From: Psychroserpens sp. Hel_I_66
GTDB lineage: Bacteria > Bacteroidota > Bacteroidia > Flavobacteriales > Flavobacteriaceae
DNA: 64,000 bases
NCBI RefSeq assembly: GCF_000799465.1
Contig: NZ_JUGU01000001.1
Span: 868,001-932,000, forward strand
Direction of reading: 5' to 3'
The translations under genes were made by a program, and so were the position numbers. Positions 8,901 through 17,606 of the stretch are shown here, piece after piece (position 1 is the first letter of the stretch; every line of letters begins with the position of its first letter). The notes below the pieces were generated by a model that ran no database searches, was not told the DNA's origin, and was given only the letters and a program-made list of their open reading frames with translations.

Positions 8901-11900
8901 CAAGGTCCACAAACCGTATTTAAATTGTTAAAGTCATAATCTGAAGTTACCTGACCAGTAAAATCTGTATCACAAGAATCTACAGCACAAACTTCAAGCG
9001 CAGCAATATTCGCAGCATTCCAAGCATCTGCTAATGATTCGTTCTCAGTTTCGTCACATTCTAAAGATGTATTTTCTACTGTACATCCAGTTACATCTGG
9101 AGCAGTGGTATCTTCTAAGGTTAAGGTCGCGGTTACTGTTGATGAGTTGCCACAATCGTCAGTTATTGTATACGTAACTTCGATTGTCCCACCCAAACCA
9201 CATGTTGTTACCAGGTTGGTGTAGGCAAAATCTGAGGTCACTTGATTATTAAAATCAATATCACAATTATCTGCTCCACAATTCTCTAACGCTGAAATAT
9301 TAGCAGTATTCCAATCGTTTGCCAATTGTTCATTATTATCGCCAGAACACTCTATTGATGTATCTATAACTGAACAATTATCTAAGTTTGGAGGCGTAGT
9401 ATCTTCTAAAGTTAATGTTGCATTTAATGTTGTAACATTATTACAATTGTCTGTAATTGTATAGACTACTGAAATTGTTCCACCTTGACCACATGTACTA
9501 ACCAGATTAGCATAAGCAAAATCAGAAGTGATCTGACCACTTAAATCTGTATCACAAGAATCACTAATACAGTTTTCCAATGCTGAAATATTGGCAGTAT
9601 TCCAATCGATTGCTAATTGTTCGTTATCATCACCAGAACATTCGATAGACTCATCTGTTACAGAACAGTTATCTAAGTTTGGAGGCGTTGTGTCTTCTAA
9701 AGTAAGCGTAGCTGTTAAAGTTGTCGTATTTCCGCAGTCATCAGTAATAGTATAGATAACAGCGATAGTTCCTCCTTGGCCACACGTTGTTACCAAGTTA
9801 GAATACGCATAATCTGTAGTCACTTGACCGTTCAAATCTGTATCACAAGAATCTGTTCCACAATCCTCTAAAGCAGCAATGTTAGCAGCATTCCAATCGT
9901 TTGCCAATTGTTGGTTATCAGTACCAGAACATTCAATAGCTGTATCAGTAACTGAACAGTTGTCCAAGTTTGGAGGCGTGGTATCTTCTAATGTAAGCGT
10001 AGCTGTTAATGTTGTTGCATTTCCGCAGTCATCGGTTATCGTGTACACTACAATGATATTTCCACCTAATCCACAAGTAGAAGTTAGATTAGTATAGTCG
10101 TAATTTGAAGTCACTGTGATCCCAAGATCATCGGCACAATTTTCTAATGCTGAAATATTAGCAGCATTCCAGTCGTTTGCTAACTGTTCATTATCAGTAC
10201 CAGAACATTCTATTGTGTCATTTTCAACTGAACAATTTGATAAGTCTGGAATTGTACCATCATCAAAAGTTAGGGTAGCTGTTAATGTTGTAGCATTACC
10301 ACAATCATCAGTAATGGTGTATGTAACGTTTATTGTACCACATGGACCACAAGTCGTATTTAAGTTTTCAAAATTATAATCTGAAGTCACTTGACCATTA
10401 AAGTCTGCATCACAAGCATCTAGAGCACAAGCTTCAAGCGCAGCAATATTCGCAGCATTCCAGGCATCGGCAAGTGATTCGTTTTCAGTTTCATCACATT
10501 CTAACGTTGTGTTTTCTACAGTACATCCTGTTAAGTCTGGAGCTACTGTATCTTCTAAAGTAAGCGTAGCTGTTAGTGTTGCTGTATTTCCGCAGTCATC
10601 ATTGATTGTGTAAATGACTTCGATTGTTCCGCCAAGACCACAAGTTGACACTAAATTAGTATAAGCGTAATCTGATGTGACCTGACCGTTAAAATCTGTA
10701 TCACAACTATCAGCACCACAATTTTCTAAAGCAGCGATGTTTGCAGCATTCCAATCGTTTGCCAATTGTTCGTTATCGTTACCTGAACATTCGATAGACT
10801 CATCAGTAACTGAGCAGTTATCTAAGTTTGGAGGCGTTGTATCTTCTATAGTTAACACTGCATTTAAAGTAGATGCGTTACCACAATCATCAGTGATGGT
10901 ATAAGTTACTTCAATCGTACCACCTTGACCACAAGTTGACACTAAATTAGTATAAGCGTAATCTGATGTGACCTGACCGTTAAAATCTGTATCACAACTA
11001 TCAGCACCACAATTTTCTAAAGCAGCAATGTTAGCAGCATTCCAATCGTTTGCCAATTGTTGGTTATCAGTACCAGAACATTCGATAGCTGTATCAGTAA
11101 CTGAGCAGTTATCCAAGTTTGGAGGTGTTGTGTCTTCTAAAGTTAAAACTGCATTTAAAGTAGATGCGTTACCACAGTCATCAGTAATTGTGTAAATCAC
11201 TTCGATTGTTCCACCTTGACCACATGTTGATACTAAGTTCGTGTATGCGAAATTTGAAGTCACTTGACCGTTAAAATCTGTATCACAACTATCAACACCA
11301 CAATCTTCTAAAGCAGCAATGTTAGCAGCATTCCAATCGTTGGCTAATTGCTCATTATCGTCACCAGAACACTCGATAGCAGTATCAGTAACTGAGCAGT
11401 TATCTAGGTTTGGAGGTGTTGTATCTTCCAATGTTAAGGTAGCTGTTAAGGTTGTTGCATTTCCGCAGTCATCTGTAATGGTGTATACCACGGTAATTGT
11501 GCCACCTAATCCACAAGTAGGGGTGAGATTAGTATAGTCGTAGTTTGAAGTCACCGTGATACCAAGATCATCAGCACAATTTTCTAATGCTGAAATGTTA
11601 GCAGCATTCCAATCGTTAGCCAATTGTTCGTTATCATTACCAGAACATTCAATTGAATCATCGGTTACTGAACAATTTGATACATCTGGAATTGTACCAT
11701 CATCAAAGGTAAGGGTAGCAGTTAAAGTTGTAGTATTGCCACAATCATCAAGAATGGTGTAGGTAACGTTTATTGTTCCACAAGGCCCACAAGTTGTGTT
11801 CAAATTGTCAAAGTCATAATCTGAAGTCACTTGACCAGTAAAATCTGTATCACAAGAATCAACAGCACAAGATTCAAGTGCAGCAATGTTTGCAGTATTC

Positions 11901-14900
11901 CAAGCATCTGCCAATGACTCATTTTCGGTTTCGTCACATTCTAAAGTGGTGTTTTCTACTGAGCATCCTGATAAATCTGGTGCTATAGTATCTTCTAAGG
12001 TCAACGTTGCTGTTAAGGTAGTTGCATTTCCGCAGTCATCGGTAATTGTATAAATAACTGGAATTGTACCACCTTGGCCACAGGTTGTTACCAAGTTAGA
12101 ATAATCAAAATCTGAAGTGACTTGACCATTAAAATCTGTATCACAAGTATCTGTTCCACACGATTCAAGAGCAGCAATGTTAGCAGCATCCCAATCGTTA
12201 GCTAGTTGTTCGTTATCGTCACCAGAACATTCAATAGATTGATCTGTAACTGAGCAGTTATCTAGGTTTGGAGGTGTTGTATCTTCTAGAGTTAATATTG
12301 CTGTAAGTCTTTCGAAATTACCACAATCATCTGTAATTGTGTACACGACTTCAATCGTTCCACCTTGACCACACGTTGATTCTAAATTAGAATACGCATA
12401 CGTTGAAGTGACTTGACCTGTGAAATCTGTATCGCAAGAGTCTGTTCCGCAATTTTCTAATGCTAAAATATTAGCAGCATTCCAATCGTTAGCCAGTTGT
12501 TCGTTATCATTACCAGAACATTCGATAGATGTATCGGTAACTGAACAGTTATCTAAATTTGGAGGCGTTGTATCTTCTAAAGTAAGCGTAGCTGTTAACG
12601 TTGTTGCATTTCCGCAGTTATCTGTAATTGTATATATTACCGTAATTGTACCACCTTGACCACAAGTAGACATTATATTGTCATATTCATAGTTAGACGT
12701 TACTACTACACCAAAATCATCAGCACAATTTTCTAATGCTAAAATATTAGCAGCATCCCAGTCGTTGGCTAATTGTTCGTTATCATCACCAGAACATTCT
12801 ATTGATTCATCGGTTACTGAACAGTTGGACAAATCTGGAATTGTACCGTCATCAAAAGTTAAGGTTGCAGTCACAGTTGATGCATTACCACAATCATCAG
12901 TAACTGTATATGTTACGTTTAGTGTTCCACATGGTCCACAAACAACGTTAAGATTATTATAGTCATAATCTGATGATACAGATAAATCACTATCACAAGT
13001 ATCTGTTGCACAAGCTTGCAATGTAGCGATGTTGGCAGCATTCCAAGCTTCTGATAGAGTTTCGTTGTTATTTTCTGTACACTCTAAAGTTGAATTTTCT
13101 ACGGAACAATTTGTCACATCTGGCGCAATTGTGTCCACTGTAGAAATTGTTTGCGTATCTGAAACCGTATTTCCGCAATCATCTGTAGCTGTCCAGGTTC
13201 TTGTTATTGTCTGGGTATTGCCACAATTTGCAATTGAGCTGTCTGTGTATGTGATCGTTACGTTTCCGCAGGTATCGTTAGCAGTTGCCTCACCTGTATT
13301 TGCAGGCTCTGTGCTTTCTGTACATTCTACGGTTACATCTGCTGGAACAGATAATGTTGGTGCTTCGTTATCTTCGATTACTACCATTTGAATCCCGGAA
13401 ACTGAGTTCCCACATTCGTCTGTAGCTGTCCATGTCCTCGTTATGGTCTGGGTATTGCCACAATTGTCAACAGTGGCATCTGTATAGTCAATGGTTACGT
13501 TTCCGCAGGTATCGCTAGCAGTTGCTGTTCCTGTATTTTGTGGATCTGTATCAGCTCCACATTCCATTGTCTTGTCTCCAGGAATTGTAATTGTTGGAGG
13601 TGTTGTGTCAAGGACATTTATGGTTTGCGTATCTGAAACCGTATTTCCGCAATCATCTGTAGCTGTCCAGGTTCTTGTTATGGTCTGGGTATTGCCACAA
13701 TTTGCAATTGAGCTGTCTGTGTATGTGATCGTTACGTTTCCGCAGGTATCGTTAGCAGTTGCCTCACCTGTATTTGCAGGCTCTGTGCTTTCTGTACATT
13801 CTACGGTTACATCTGCTGGAACAGATAATGTTGGTGCTTCGTTATCTTCGATTACTACCATTTGAATCCCGGAAACTGAGTTCCCACATTCGTCTGTAGC
13901 TGTCCATGTCCTCGTTATGGTCTGGGTATTGCCACAGTTGTCAACAGTGGCATCTGTATAGTCAATGGTTACGTTTCCGCAGGTATCGCTAGCAGTTGCT
14001 GTTCCTGTATTTTGTGGATCTGTATCAGCTCCACATTCCATTGTCTTGTCTCCAGGAATTGTAATTGTTGGAGGTGTTGTGTCAAGGACATTTATGGTTT
14101 GCGTATCTGAAACCGTATTTCCGCAATCATCTGTAGCTGTCCAGGTTCTTGTTATTGTCTGGGTATTGCCACAATTTGCAATTGAGCTATCTGTGTATGT
14201 GATCGTTACGTTTCCGCAGGTATCGTTAGCAGTTGCCTCACCTGTATTTGCAGGCTCTGTGCTTTCTGTACATTCTACGGTTACATCTGCTGGAACAGAT
14301 AATGTTGGTGCTTCGTTATCTTCGATTACTACCATTTGAATCCCGGAAACTGAGTTCCCACATTCGTCTGTAGCTGTCCATGTCCTCGTTATGGTCTGGG
14401 TATTGCCACAGTTGTCAACAGTGGCATCTGTATAGTCAATGGTTACGTTTCCGCAGGTATCGCTAGCAGTTGCTGTTCCTGTATTTTGTGGATCTGTATC
14501 AGCTCCACATTCCATTGTCTTGTCTCCAGGAATTGTAATTGTTGGAGGTGTTGTGTCAAGGACATTTATGGTTTGCGTATCTGAAACCGTATTTCCGCAA
14601 TCATCTGTAGCTGTCCAGGTTCTTGTTATGGTCTGGGTATTGCCACAATTTGCAATTGAGCTGTCTGTGTATGTGATCGTTACGTTTCCGCAGGTATCGT
14701 TAGCAGTTGCCTCACCTGTATTTGCAGGCTCTGTGCTTTCTGTACATTCTACGGTTACATCTGCTGGAATTGTTAAGTCTGGGGCAGACGTATCTGTTAT
14801 TGTAATATTTTGATTCTCTGTTGCTGTATTGCCACAATCATCTGTAACTGTAAAGGTTCTTCTTACCACTATAGTACAAGATGTAGAGGATAGAACAACA

Positions 14901-16684
14901 TCTATATATTTTACGTCTTGAATACCAAGATCATCACTAATGTTATAATTAGGATTAGAATCGAATGTAGATTTTACATTACCAGAAAGTGTTGTACTGA
15001 AAGGAAATAAAGCAGATGCACTGTTAATATCGTTTGTGCCACAACCAAATAAATCTAATTCCGAAGGTACAGAGATTGTTGGGTTTTCTGTATCTATTGA
15101 TTCAACTTCAAAAATTAATTCAGCTTCACATCCAGCAGAATCTGTAACAGTTACGGTATATGTTCCTTGTGATATACTTAATAAATCTTCTGACGTTGAA
15201 CCATTACTCCATGTATAATTATAAGGTAGCTGGCCTCCAGAAACTGTGATATCAATAGCTCCAGTATTATCATTCGGACAATTTGCGTTTGTAACACTAC
15301 CATTTAGAGTTAAGTCTTCTAATGAAATTGTTGTACCATTTGGAAACGTATTACAACCTGTGTATAAGTTATACACATAAACAGTATAAGTTCCTGCTGA
15401 TAGTCCAGTAAAATCTGGAGAGGATTGGTAATTAATGTTGTCTATAGAATATTGATATTCTTCACCCAATGGGGCAGTTACAGTGATTGTTTTATCATTG
15501 TTATTTGCATCACATTCAATTGTTAAAGATGGTGAATCTGGTTTATCAACAACATTAAGAGTTACTGTAGCACTATCACAGACCTCCTGATTAGGAGCAG
15601 GCAAACATACTTGATAATCGAAAGTAACTGGACCAACATAACCATTTGATGGCGTATATTGATAAGTCCCATCAGAATTCAATGTAAATGACTGCCCAGC
15701 TGGAGATGGTCCTGACGCCAATGAATACGTTGAGCCAATAGGAGAAGAATTAGCAGCATCTATTTTTCCGTTATAAGTGTTATCTATACAGCTAGTCTCA
15801 TTGTTATCTATTGCATACTTTTGTAAAATGAAAAATTTTCCATCAGCTGGATCGTTTGTAGCAGCTGTGAAAATGATCTTGGTTATTTTTGAACCTGTTG
15901 GAGCAATGTCATCAAGATAAAACAAAGCGATACCTATTGTACCATTGTTTTGATTCACTCTTCCAGATTTCCAATAATCAACTTGACCACTTGGAGGTGG
16001 TGGGGCAAATACAGGTCCCGATTGAGCAGGCCCATATGGTTGAACAAATGTTTGACCTAAAAGTGACTCAGGCCCACCACCAACAGGAATGCCATAAAGA
16101 GCGACGTGAATACAATTATTAGCATTTCTTTCGGTAACAGCAAAAATACCACCTTCATTTGAGGGGATAGCTGGACTATAAAAAATGGTTTGTTTCTGAG
16201 AATCTGTAGTTGCAATTTTATTATATTGTTTACAAATATTTCTACCATTTTTATTTGCTGTAAAATAATTGTTTAAGTTTTTTGATTGAAATGCTGCTGT
16301 AGCTTGACTATTCCAGTTTGGTAGGGCACTACTAGATGAAACTAATACTCCATTATTTAAAATACCATTATCGGAATGTCCAAAATGACCAAGTTGTGTC
16401 ATTTCATAAGAAGATGGAACGACAAATTTGTCAAAAACAGTTCCATCTATAGTAATGGATTGGATTGTAGCAGATTGTATAGGTAGGGTTTGGGTGTCTT
16501 CCCATTGAAATGTAACGCCAGATTGAATTGACTCTGCCTGAGCATTAAGTTTTGAAACAGAAAACAATGCCAAAAGTATAGATACATAAAGTACAGTAAT
16601 GCTTATATTTTTAAAATTAGTTTTGACACCAACTTTAGTATATACGTTTTTATGTAATTGGGAGAATTGAGTATTTTTTTTCAT
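5966..16684 (-). CDS. Giant repeat adhesin with SprB repeat, HYR-like arrays and type B T9SS C-terminal domain
   Basis: About 3572 residues from ATG 16682-16684 (an upstream TTG at 16720 would add 12). Order (numbered from this ATG): long-n-region signal ending KLNAQ; N-terminal region to about 290; Ig/cadherin-like segment (SDGTYQYTPSNGYVG); a SprB repeat (about 460-520, GQLPYNYTWSNGSTSEDLL); then 7 HYR-like 79-residue domains (634-1186), 16 domains of 92-97 residues (1187-2716) and 7 domains of 83 residues (2717-3297); and a C-terminal gliding-motility-type domain (about 3476-3572, FNRWGAKIYENFNYQNDW) used for T9SS export. Asp/Thr/Cys-rich and acidic, likely Ca-stiffened cell-surface filament. 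First gene of the adhesin-SprF-PorE operon. Role in adhesion or gliding is inferred from family. Confidence 0.93.
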   Translation of the reverse strand: MKKNTQFSQLHKNVYTKVGVKTNFKNISITVLYVSILLALFSVSKLNAQAESIQSGVTFQWEDTQTLPIQSATIQSITIDGTVFDKFVVPSSYEMTQLGHFGHSDNGILNNGVLVSSSSALPNWNSQATAAFQSKNLNNYFTANKNGRNICKQYNKIATTDSQKQTIFYSPAIPSNEGGIFAVTERNANNCIHVALYGIPVGGGPESLLGQTFVQPYGPAQSGPVFAPPPPSGQVDYWKSGRVNQNNGTIGIALFYLDDIAPTGSKITKIIFTAATNDPADGKFFILQKYAIDNNETSCIDNTYNGKIDAANSSPIGSTYSLASGPSPAGQSFTLNSDGTYQYTPSNGYVGPVTFDYQVCLPAPNQEVCDSATVTLNVVDKPDSPSLTIECDANNNDKTITVTAPLGEEYQYSIDNINYQSSPDFTGLSAGTYTVYVYNLYTGCNTFPNGTTISLEDLTLNGSVTNANCPNDNTGAIDITVSGGQLPYNYTWSNGSTSEDLLSISQGTYTVTVTDSAGCEAELIFEVESIDTENPTISVPSELDLFGCGTNDINSASALFPFSTTLSGNVKSTFDSNPNYNISDDLGIQDVKYIDVVLSSTSCTIVVRRTFTVTDDCGNTATENQNITITDTSAPDLTIPADVTVECTESTEPANTGEATANDTCGNVTITYTDSSIANCGNTQTITRTWTATDDCGNTVSDTQTINVLDTTPPTITIPGDKTMECGADTDPQNTGTATASDTCGNVTIDYTDATVDNCGNTQTITRTWTATDECGNSVSGIQMVVIEDNEAPTLSVPADVTVECTESTEPANTGEATANDTCGNVTITYTDSSIANCGNTQTITRTWTATDDCGNTVSDTQTINVLDTTPPTITIPGDKTMECGADTDPQNTGTATASDTCGNVTIDYTDATVDNCGNTQTITRTWTATDECGNSVSGIQMVVIEDNEAPTLSVPADVTVECTESTEPANTGEATANDTCGNVTITYTDSSIANCGNTQTITRTWTATDDCGNTVSDTQTINVLDTTPPTITIPGDKTMECGADTDPQNTGTATASDTCGNVTIDYTDATVDNCGNTQTITRTWTATDECGNSVSGIQMVVIEDNEAPTLSVPADVTVECTESTEPANTGEATANDTCGNVTITYTDSSIANCGNTQTITRTWTATDDCGNTVSDTQTISTVDTIAPDVTNCSVENSTLECTENNNETLSEAWNAANIATLQACATDTCDSDLSVSSDYDYNNLNVVCGPCGTLNVTYTVTDDCGNASTVTATLTFDDGTIPDLSNCSVTDESIECSGDDNEQLANDWDAANILALENCADDFGVVVTSNYEYDNIMSTCGQGGTITVIYTITDNCGNATTLTATLTLEDTTPPNLDNCSVTDTSIECSGNDNEQLANDWNAANILALENCGTDSCDTDFTGQVTSTYAYSNLESTCGQGGTIEVVYTITDDCGNFERLTAILTLEDTTPPNLDNCSVTDQSIECSGDDNEQLANDWDAANIAALESCGTDTCDTDFNGQVTSDFDYSNLVTTCGQGGTIPVIYTITDDCGNATTLTATLTLEDTIAPDLSGCSVENTTLECDETENESLADAWNTANIAALESCAVDSCDTDFTGQVTSDYDFDNLNTTCGPCGTINVTYTILDDCGNTTTLTATLTFDDGTIPDVSNCSVTDDSIECSGNDNEQLANDWNAANISALENCADDLGITVTSNYDYTNLTPTCGLGGTITVVYTITDDCGNATTLTATLTLEDTTPPNLDNCSVTDTAIECSGDDNEQLANDWNAANIAALEDCGVDSCDTDFNGQVTSNFAYTNLVSTCGQGGTIEVIYTITDDCGNASTLNAVLTLEDTTPPNLDNCSVTDTAIECSGTDNQQLANDWNAANIAALENCGADSCDTDFNGQVTSDYAYTNLVSTCGQGGTIEVTYTITDDCGNASTLNAVLTIEDTTPPNLDNCSVTDESIECSGNDNEQLANDWNAANIAALENCGADSCDTDFNGQVTSDYAYTNLVSTCGLGGTIEVIYTINDDCGNTATLTATLTLEDTVAPDLTGCTVENTTLECDETENESLADAWNAANIAALEACALDACDADFNGQVTSDYNFENLNTTCGPCGTINVTYTITDDCGNATTLTATLTFDDGTIPDLSNCSVENDTIECSGTDNEQLANDWNAANISALENCADDLGITVTSNYDYTNLTSTCGLGGNIIVVYTITDDCGNATTLTATLTLEDTTPPNLDNCSVTDTAIECSGTDNQQLANDWNAANIAALEDCGTDSCDTDLNGQVTTDYAYSNLVTTCGQGGTIAVIYTITDDCGNTTTLTATLTLEDTTPPNLDNCSVTDESIECSGDDNEQLAIDWNTANISALENCISDSCDTDLSGQITSDFAYANLVSTCGQGGTISVVYTITDNCNNVTTLNATLTLEDTTPPNLDNCSVIDTSIECSGDNNEQLANDWNTANISALENCGADNCDIDFNNQVTSDFAYTNLVTTCGLGGTIEVTYTITDDCGNSSTVTATLTLEDTTAPDVTGCTVENTSLECDETENESLADAWNAANIAALEVCAVDSCDTDFTGQVTSDYDFNNLNTVCGPCGTITVNYTITDDCGNATVLTATLTFGDETIPDLSNCDVDDETIECVGDENATLASDWNDNNIVALQACADDISVTVTSDFDFNNYVVTCGQSGTLTVVYTITDECENSATLTATLTIEDTTAPTFTVPADITIECDQDPTDITLTGDITDETDLCSGELEASYLDTVADGDCANESVITRTWTLTDDCGNVTTQIQTITIQDTTAPTFTMPADVTLECDADLTDVSLTGDVTDEADNCSENLEATFVDAVAQGDCANESVITRTWTLTDDCGNVTTQIQTITIQDTTAPTFTVPADVTLECDADLTDVSLTGDVTNEADNCSENLEATFVDAVAQGDCANESVITRTWTLTDDCGNVTNQIQTITIHDTTAPTFNVPADVTLECDADLTDASLTGNVTDEADNCSTDLEASYEDTITDGDCANESVITRNWTLTDDCDNTTTLVQTITIQDTTAPTFTVPADMTLECDADITDVSLTGDVIDEADNCSEEIEAIFTDEISEGNCANESVIIRTWTLTDECGNTTTAIQTITLEDTTAPTFTVPADIALECDADITDVSLTGDVTDEADNCSEELEATFVDTITDGSCVNEYVITRVWTVTDDCDNATALVQTITIQDTTAPTFTVPSDVTLECDEDLSDINLTGDVTDEDDNCSEELEATFTDEVTEGDCPNNLTITRTWTLTDDCENTTTATQIISVIDSTAPTLVGEFVETIDVVCSEIPEVPELVFEDACSTNITVEYNETSSSDGTATDYTIIRDWFVSDECGNESLFTQTVNVSVENTIETNEGELCIGDDFDFDLFSLLTGDYDPDGVWTVTSGGAIIDGSFFNPTSLLDSDGNYTDDQLTDYEFTYTYEGICPGEATVTITLNDDCVVLPCGEDDLVISKAVTANFDGVNEFFTITGTEDCGFVYELQIFNRWGAKIYENFNYQNDWNGTSSKASVGNSDFVPTGTYYYVLNIKNSGLRPITGPIYVSTK
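6794..8536 (-). repeat. Array C: seven tandem 83-residue (249-bp) HYR-like domains
   Basis: Exactly 1743 bp, equal to 7 x 249 bp, inside the giant adhesin. Each unit starts APTFTVPADVTLECD and ends WTLTDDCGNVTT...TIQDTT. Units 2 and 3 are nearly identical; the others differ at scattered sites, so the array is older than array A. One further diverged unit (APTLVGEFVETID) follows before the C-terminal domain. Confidence 0.9.
8537..13126 (-). repeat. Array B: sixteen tandem domains with a higher-order pattern
   Basis: Exactly 4590 bp = 1530 codons: one 95-residue, eleven 97-residue and four 92-residue units. Three classes recur in fixed order. A class starting APD with a CGPCGT motif (units 1, 5, 10, 15) is always followed by a 92-residue class starting IPD that lacks the CDTD segment (units 2, 6, 11, 16), then by two or three units starting PPNLDNCSV (3-4, 7-9, 12-14). 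So the array grew by copying blocks of four or five domains. Confidence 0.9.
13127..14785 (-). repeat. Array A: 3.5 copies of a nearly identical 474-bp tandem repeat
   Basis: The landmark TTTGCGTATCTG recurs at 13150, 13624, 14098 and 14572, giving an exact 474-bp period (two 79-residue HYR-like domains per unit, seven domains in all). Copies differ at only a few bases that I can find (for example 13459 region, 14187 region), so the units were homogenised or duplicated recently. Such a repeat is prone to copy-number change and to assembly collapse. Confidence 0.95.
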
Positions 16685-17121
16685 ACACCCTAAAAGTTTA
16701 TTTTTTAAAATTGTTTTCAAAATGAACAGGCAGTATATGCGTGACTATTTTGTTATTATTAACTTCATCAAAAATTTATCTACGTAAATTTTAAGGTTTA
16801 GGTTTAAAATTTGTTATGATAAAATTTTCTTTTCGCTTTGCGATTTTTTGTTTTGTTGGTTTAATATTTTAATTCAATCAAGCTAAATTGCTTAATGTGA
16901 TAAAAAAATATTCTGAGGGAAGTGTATTGGTATTGAATACCAACGTATTGGATTTATTAATATATTTTTGATTTGGGGTCATAAATATTATATTTAATGT
17001 GAACAAAAAAACTCATTACTAATGCATTTATCAAATATAAATGATAAAGGGCGCAAAATACTCGTTAAAACGGAATTATGCAACATTTTATCGATAAAAA
17101 ATGCATTTAATCGGATATGAT
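16685..17121. other. Divergent intergenic region between giant adhesin and sixA
   Basis: About 440 bp of very A+T-rich DNA without a credible gene. It must hold promoters for both directions. Matches to the Bacteroidota -7 element TAnnTTTG are TATTTTTG at 16963-16970 (plus strand, toward sixA) and CAAATATA at 17032-17039 (minus-strand TATATTTG, toward the adhesin); neither has a convincing -33 element at normal spacing. A perfect inverted repeat lies at 16927-16943. The adhesin leader would be over 300 nt if the 17032 site is used. No RNA gene was recognised. Confidence 0.5.
16927..16943. promoter_or_regulatory. 17-bp perfect inverted repeat, possible operator
   Basis: TTGGTATT-G-AATACCAA, eight-base arms around one base. 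A direct copy of GTATTGG flanks it on each side (16924-16930 and 16945-16951). It has no T run, so it is not a terminator. It sits in the divergent region some 240 bp before the adhesin start, upstream of a TAnnTTTG match for sixA. Binding by a dimeric regulator is inference. Confidence 0.4.
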
Positions 17122-17606
17122 ATGAAGACACTTATATTAGTTAGGCATGCAAAATCATCATGGGAATATGATGTGAGCGATAAAAAAAGACCATTAAAAA
17201 AAAGGGGGAAAAGCGATGCCAAGTTGGTGTCTAAGAGATTTCAGCAAAAATCAATAACACCAGATTTTGTATTCTCAAGTCCTGCAAATAGAGCATTAAC
17301 CACGTGTAGGATTTTTAGTAAAGTTCTAAATTTAAATGAAAACACCTTAAAAATTGAAGAGGAGTTGTATGATTTTGGAGGAGAGTCTGTAATTAATTTT
17401 ATTAAAACTATAGATAAAAAAATCAAGTTATTATGATTTTTGGACATAATCATGCTTTCACATCTATTTGCAATATATTTGGCAATAATTTTATTGATAA
17501 TCTGCCAACAAGTGGATTGGTTGTGATAGACTTTGATATAGATTCATGGGAAAATATCAAAAAAGGAGTGACAAGATTTTCAATATTTCCAAGAGATTTA
17601 AAATAA
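17122..17606 (+). pseudogene. sixA: SixA-type phosphohistidine phosphatase, frameshifted
   Basis: Histidine phosphatase superfamily protein; SixA removes phosphate from phosphohistidine. The N-terminal frame (ATG 17122, an alternative ATG at 17101) has MKTLILVRHAKSSWEYD and SSPANRALTTC, with the catalytic RHA, but stops at TGA 17434-17436. The -1 frame continues the family at once: VIMIFGHNHAFTSI, with the second catalytic His (GHN), then PTSGLVVIDFD and FPRDLK, stopping at 17604-17606. One additional A in the A7 run at 17416-17422 would join them as DKKNQVIMIFGHN. The TGA overlaps an ATG (ATGA, 17433-17436), so two coupled half-proteins are a formal alternative. The stop overlaps the ppk1 start (TAATG). 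Confidence 0.75.

Noticed and set aside
13127..14785. Regular direct repeats as a possible CRISPR array
   Set aside because: Units are 474 bp, coding and contiguous without unique spacers; they are protein domains.
6687..15218. About a dozen long open frames on the plus strand inside the adhesin gene
   Set aside because: They repeat with the same period as the adhesin domains and exist only because the tandem repeats lack stops in that frame; they give low-complexity Ser/Val-rich translations.
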